This document shows, piece by piece, positions 61,269 through 64,000 of a stretch of DNA of 64,000 nt. The DNA is from an uncultured Oscillospiraceae bacterium (GTDB lineage Bacteria > Bacillota > Clostridia > Oscillospirales > Ruminococcaceae), in NCBI GenBank assembly GCA_934513685.1, contig CAKSWY010000001.1, positions 62,001 through 126,000 on the forward strand, given 5' to 3'. Below the pieces are notes generated by a model. It was given only the letters and a program-made list of their open reading frames with translations. It was not told the origin of the DNA and ran no database searches. Made by a program: the position numbers and the translations under genes. How positions within the stretch are numbered: position 1 is the first letter of the stretch; each line of letters begins with the position of its first letter.

Positions 61269-61367
61269 AAAGACCATACGTGCGGCCGCAGGGCAGCGGG
61301 AGAAGCCCCGCCCGGGCGGCTGCTTGAAATGCGGTGCGGCAGCCAGCCGTGCAGTAAGGAGTAAAAT

Positions 61368-62783
61368 ATGAAAAACAGCGAGAAGTCCTTTGAAACCATC
61401 GTCAACCTGTGCAAGAACCGCGGCTTTGTGTACCCGGGCAGCGAGATCTACGGCGGCCTGGCCAACAGCTGGGACTACGGCCCTCTGGGCGTGGAGTTCA
61501 AGAACAATGTGAAGCGGGCCTGGATGAAGAAGTTCGTGCAGGAAAGCCCCACCAACGTGGGCCTGGATGCCGCCATCATCATGAACCCCCAGACCTGGGT
61601 GACCACCGGCCATGTGTCCAGCTTCTCCGACCCTCTGCTGGACTGCAAGAGCTGCAAGGCCCGTCACCGCGCCGACAAGCTCATCAGCCAGGAGCATCCC
61701 GAGGTGAACGTGGACGCCATGAGCTTTGATGAGATGGATGCGTTCATCGCCGAGCATGAAGACGTGGTCTGCCCCGTGTGCGGCAAGCACGACTTCACCC
61801 CCATCCGCAAGTTCAACCTGATGTTTAAGACCGCCATCGGCGTGACGGAGGACTCCTCCAGCACCTGCTATCTGCGGCCTGAGACCGCCCAGGGCATCTT
61901 CGTGAACTTTGCCAACATCCAGCGCACCACCCGCCGCAAGCTGCCCTTCGGCGTGTGCCAGGTGGGCAAGGCCTTCCGCAATGAGATCACGCCCGGCAAC
62001 TTCACCTTCCGTACCCGCGAGTTCGAGCAGATGGAGTGCGAGTTCTTCTGCAAGCCGGACACCGATCTTGAGTGGTTTGCCTACTGGAAGGACTTCTGCA
62101 AGAACTGGCTGTTGAGCCTGGGCATCCATGAGGAGAACCTGCGCCTGCGTGACCATGAGCCCGCCGAGCTGGCCTTCTACAGCCGCGCCACCACCGACAT
62201 TGAGTACGCCTTCCCGTTCACCGACTGGGGCGAGCTGTGGGGCATTGCCGACCGCACCAACTACGACCTGGGCCGCCATCAGGAGGCCAGCGGCAAGAGC
62301 CTGGAGTACTTCGACCCCGAGACCGGCGAGCACTACATCCCCTACGTCATCGAGCCTTCTCTGGGTGCAGACCGTGTGGCTCTGGCCTTCCTGTGCGAGG
62401 CTTACGACGAGGAGCACCTGACCGACGCCAAGGGCAAGGAGGATGTGCGTGTGGTTCTGCGCCTGCATCCGGCGCTGGCCCCCTACAAGGCAGCGGTGCT
62501 GCCCCTGTCCAAGAAGCTGAGCGACAAGGCCATGCCCATCTGGCAGGAGCTGAGCAAGCACTTCATGGTGGACTTTGACGATGCCGGTTCCATCGGCAAG
62601 CGCTACCGCCGTGAGGACGAGATCGGCACCCCCCTGTGCATCACCGTGGACTTCCAGACCTTCGGCAGCGAGACCGAAGAGGGCGACGGCTGCGTGACTG
62701 TGCGTGACCGCGACACCATGGAGCAGGTGCGCATTCCCATCAGCGAGCTGAAGGACTACATCGAAAAGAAGATCGAGTTCTGA
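61368..62783 (+). CDS. glyS: Glycyl-tRNA synthetase, single-chain (alpha2) type
   Basis: Charges tRNA-Gly. 471-residue class II enzyme of the eukaryote/archaea-like type, found in many Clostridia in place of the alpha2beta2 form. N-terminal GFVYPGSEIYGGLANSWDYG (about 19-38), zinc-type cysteines CKSC (about 94-97) and CPVC (about 137-140), motif 2 FRNEITPG (about 204-211), motif 3 PSLGADRVALAFL (about 334-346), and a C-terminal anticodon-binding domain (about 365-471). ATG 61368 is preceded by AAGGAG. Confidence 0.95.
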   Translation: MKNSEKSFETIVNLCKNRGFVYPGSEIYGGLANSWDYGPLGVEFKNNVKRAWMKKFVQESPTNVGLDAAIIMNPQTWVTTGHVSSFSDPLLDCKSCKARHRADKLISQEHPEVNVDAMSFDEMDAFIAEHEDVVCPVCGKHDFTPIRKFNLMFKTAIGVTEDSSSTCYLRPETAQGIFVNFANIQRTTRRKLPFGVCQVGKAFRNEITPGNFTFRTREFEQMECEFFCKPDTDLEWFAYWKDFCKNWLLSLGIHEENLRLRDHEPAELAFYSRATTDIEYAFPFTDWGELWGIADRTNYDLGRHQEASGKSLEYFDPETGEHYIPYVIEPSLGADRVALAFLCEAYDEEHLTDAKGKEDVRVVLRLHPALAPYKAAVLPLSKKLSDKAMPIWQELSKHFMVDFDDAGSIGKRYRREDEIGTPLCITVDFQTFGSETEEGDGCVTVRDRDTMEQVRIPISELKDYIEKKIEF

Positions 62784-62845
62784 AAAGTGCCGGGCCAGAT
62801 GCCGGAAGTTTTTCAGGCATACAGCAAAGCGTAATTCAGACCGGG

Positions 62846-62880
62846 CAGGGCCGCGAGATTCACTTCGCGGCCCTGTTTTT
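62846..62880 (+). terminator. Terminator of glyS
   Basis: CAGGGCCGCGA pairs with TCGCGGCCCTG, followed by five T. Confidence 0.93.
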
Positions 62881-62977
62881 GTGTCTGCCGCTTTTTCACA
62901 TTGACGCGGCGGTACATCTAAAGAAGGGGTACGGCGGCACGGCCGCCGGCAAAGCGTGAGCGAGGAGGGAAAGAACT

Positions 62978-63352
62978 GTGAAGCGATTCAATCATTTGCA
63001 GCAGTGCCTGGTGCTGTTCGGGCTGTGCCTGCTGGGGGCGATCATCGGCGAGCTTTCGCCGGTGTCGGTGCCCGGCAGCGTGGTGGGCATGGTGCTGCTG
63101 TTTGTCTGCCTGATGACTGGCATCGTCAAGGTGGAACAGGTGGAGGATGTGGCCGACTTTCTGCAGAAGAACATGGCGTTTTTCTTTGTGCCCATGTGCG
63201 CCAACATTTTGGAAGAGCTGGAAATTCTGAAAAGCACCGGCCTGCTGCTGCTGGGGGTGTGCGTGTTCTGCACGGTGGTCACCTTTGCGGTCACTGGATT
63301 TACCGTGACGCTGCTGCAGAAGCTCATGAACGGAAAGGAGAAGAAACGATGA
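62978..63352 (+). CDS. lrgA: CidA/LrgA family membrane protein
   Basis: 124-residue membrane protein with four helices, holin-like LrgA/CidA family; with LrgB linked in other bacteria to murein hydrolase control and to pyruvate uptake. Landmarks: PVSVPGSVVGMVLLFVCL (about 28-45) and FFFVPMCANI (about 68-77). GTG start 62978 has GAGGAGGG eight bases upstream. The stop overlaps the next gene by four bases. Confidence 0.92.
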   Translation: MKRFNHLQQCLVLFGLCLLGAIIGELSPVSVPGSVVGMVLLFVCLMTGIVKVEQVEDVADFLQKNMAFFFVPMCANILEELEILKSTGLLLLGVCVFCTVVTFAVTGFTVTLLQKLMNGKEKKR

Positions 63353-64000
63353 GAGAGATGCTCCTTTCCACGCCGGTCACCGGCATTTTCATCTGCCTGG
63401 CCGCCTACGAGGTGGGCGTGCAGATCAACAAAAAGCTCAAGAACCCCATTGCCAACCCCATGCTCATTGGCATTGTGCTGGCGGCGGTGGTACTGAGCGT
63501 GTGCAACATCCCGCTGGAGGCCTTTGATCTGGGCGGCGATATGATCAACATGCTGCTCACCCCGGCCACGGCGGTGATCGGCCTGTCCATCTACCGGCAG
63601 CGCAAGGTTCTGCAGGAGAACTTCCTGCCGGTGGTGCTGGGCTGCCTGGTGGGCAGCCTGACCAATGTGGCCCTCATCCACGGGCTGTGCAAGCTGTTCA
63701 TGCTGGAGAACAGCCTGCTGTACAGCCTGCTGCCCCGCAGCGTGACCACTCCCATCGCGGTGGCCCTCAGCGAGCAGTGCGGCGGCCTGATGGGCGTGAC
63801 GGCGGTGTGCGTCGTCATCACCGGCGTCACTGGCGCGGTGCTGGCCCCCACGCTGGCCAAGCTGCTGCACTTTAAGGACCCGGTGGCCATTGGTGTGGCC
63901 GTGGGCACCAGCAGCCATGCGGCGGGCACCACCACCGCCCTGCAGATGGGCGAGCTGGAGGGCGCTATGAGCGGCGTTTCCATCGGCGTGGCGGGCCTGC
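63349..64000 (+). CDS. lrgB: LrgB/CidB family membrane protein (runs off window end)
   Basis: First 217 residues of an LrgB/CidB protein, typically ~230 residues, so nearly complete. Several membrane helices; the family motif LPRSVTTPIAVALSEQ (about 129-144) and GTSSHAAGTTTAL (about 186-198) are clear. It acts with LrgA in the membrane. ATG 63349 overlaps the lrgA stop (ATGA), so the two are translationally coupled. Confidence 0.92.
   Translation, partial: MREMLLSTPVTGIFICLAAYEVGVQINKKLKNPIANPMLIGIVLAAVVLSVCNIPLEAFDLGGDMINMLLTPATAVIGLSIYRQRKVLQENFLPVVLGCLVGSLTNVALIHGLCKLFMLENSLLYSLLPRSVTTPIAVALSEQCGGLMGVTAVCVVITGVTGAVLAPTLAKLLHFKDPVAIGVAVGTSSHAAGTTTALQMGELEGAMSGVSIGVAGL

Overview
The window is 64 kb of chromosome from a high-GC, low-oxygen Clostridia, most likely a gut Oscillospiraceae/Ruminococcaceae close to Faecalibacterium, Subdoligranulum or Gemmiger. 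This is inferred from gene content: anaerobic ribonucleotide reductase, formate-THF ligase, a flavodiiron protein, TrpXYZ under a T-box, OAH-based methionine synthesis, single-chain GlyRS, strong AGGAGG ribosome sites and frequent TTG/GTG starts. No prophage, transposase, CRISPR array, rRNA or tRNA was found. Most of the window is ordinary housekeeping and metabolic genes.

Layout. 1-12.1 kb: clpB start (minus) with a CIRCE operator, a YfhO-like membrane protein, metY-metA, a trigger-factor-like lipoprotein, malic enzyme plus two-subunit fumarase, and a membrane glycosyltransferase. 12.1-20 kb: a T-box leader with Trp specifier, a 21-codon ORF carrying two Trp codons, trpXYZ, aspS, dinB and a PF06541 membrane protein. 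20-27 kb: split anaerobic ribonucleotide reductase with NrdR boxes, a YgjP-type metallopeptidase, and a symporter/RidA pair next to a YheO-type regulator. 27-28 kb: a less GC-rich patch with a decayed lipoprotein gene and a small membrane protein. 28-42.4 kb: proBA, YggS, a TIGR01440 protein, a DJ-1 protein, DegV, an SGNH hydrolase, fhs, acylphosphatase, a flavodiiron protein, metG, tatD and a small unknown gene.

42.6-43.6 kb holds no credible gene. It has its own promoter and terminator, many hairpins and five copies of a short sequence module, so it is read here as a large (about 0.95 kb) structured non-coding RNA. It is followed by an unknown membrane protein and by an FtsH-like protein that keeps its AAA+ motor but lacks the segment carrying the HEXXH zinc-protease site.

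46.8-64 kb: a TetR regulator divergent from an MMPL exporter and an exported heptad-repeat protein, with three copies of an operator between them; potABCD (minus); argF with a palindromic leader; thiM-HAD phosphatase; a DMT exporter; a broken cupin gene; glyS; and lrgA-lrgB running off the end.

The points most worth following up are the 42.7-43.6 kb RNA, the FtsH-like protein without a protease site, the T-box followed by a Trp-codon mini-ORF, and the NrdD glycyl-radical segment encoded as a separate 51-residue ORF.
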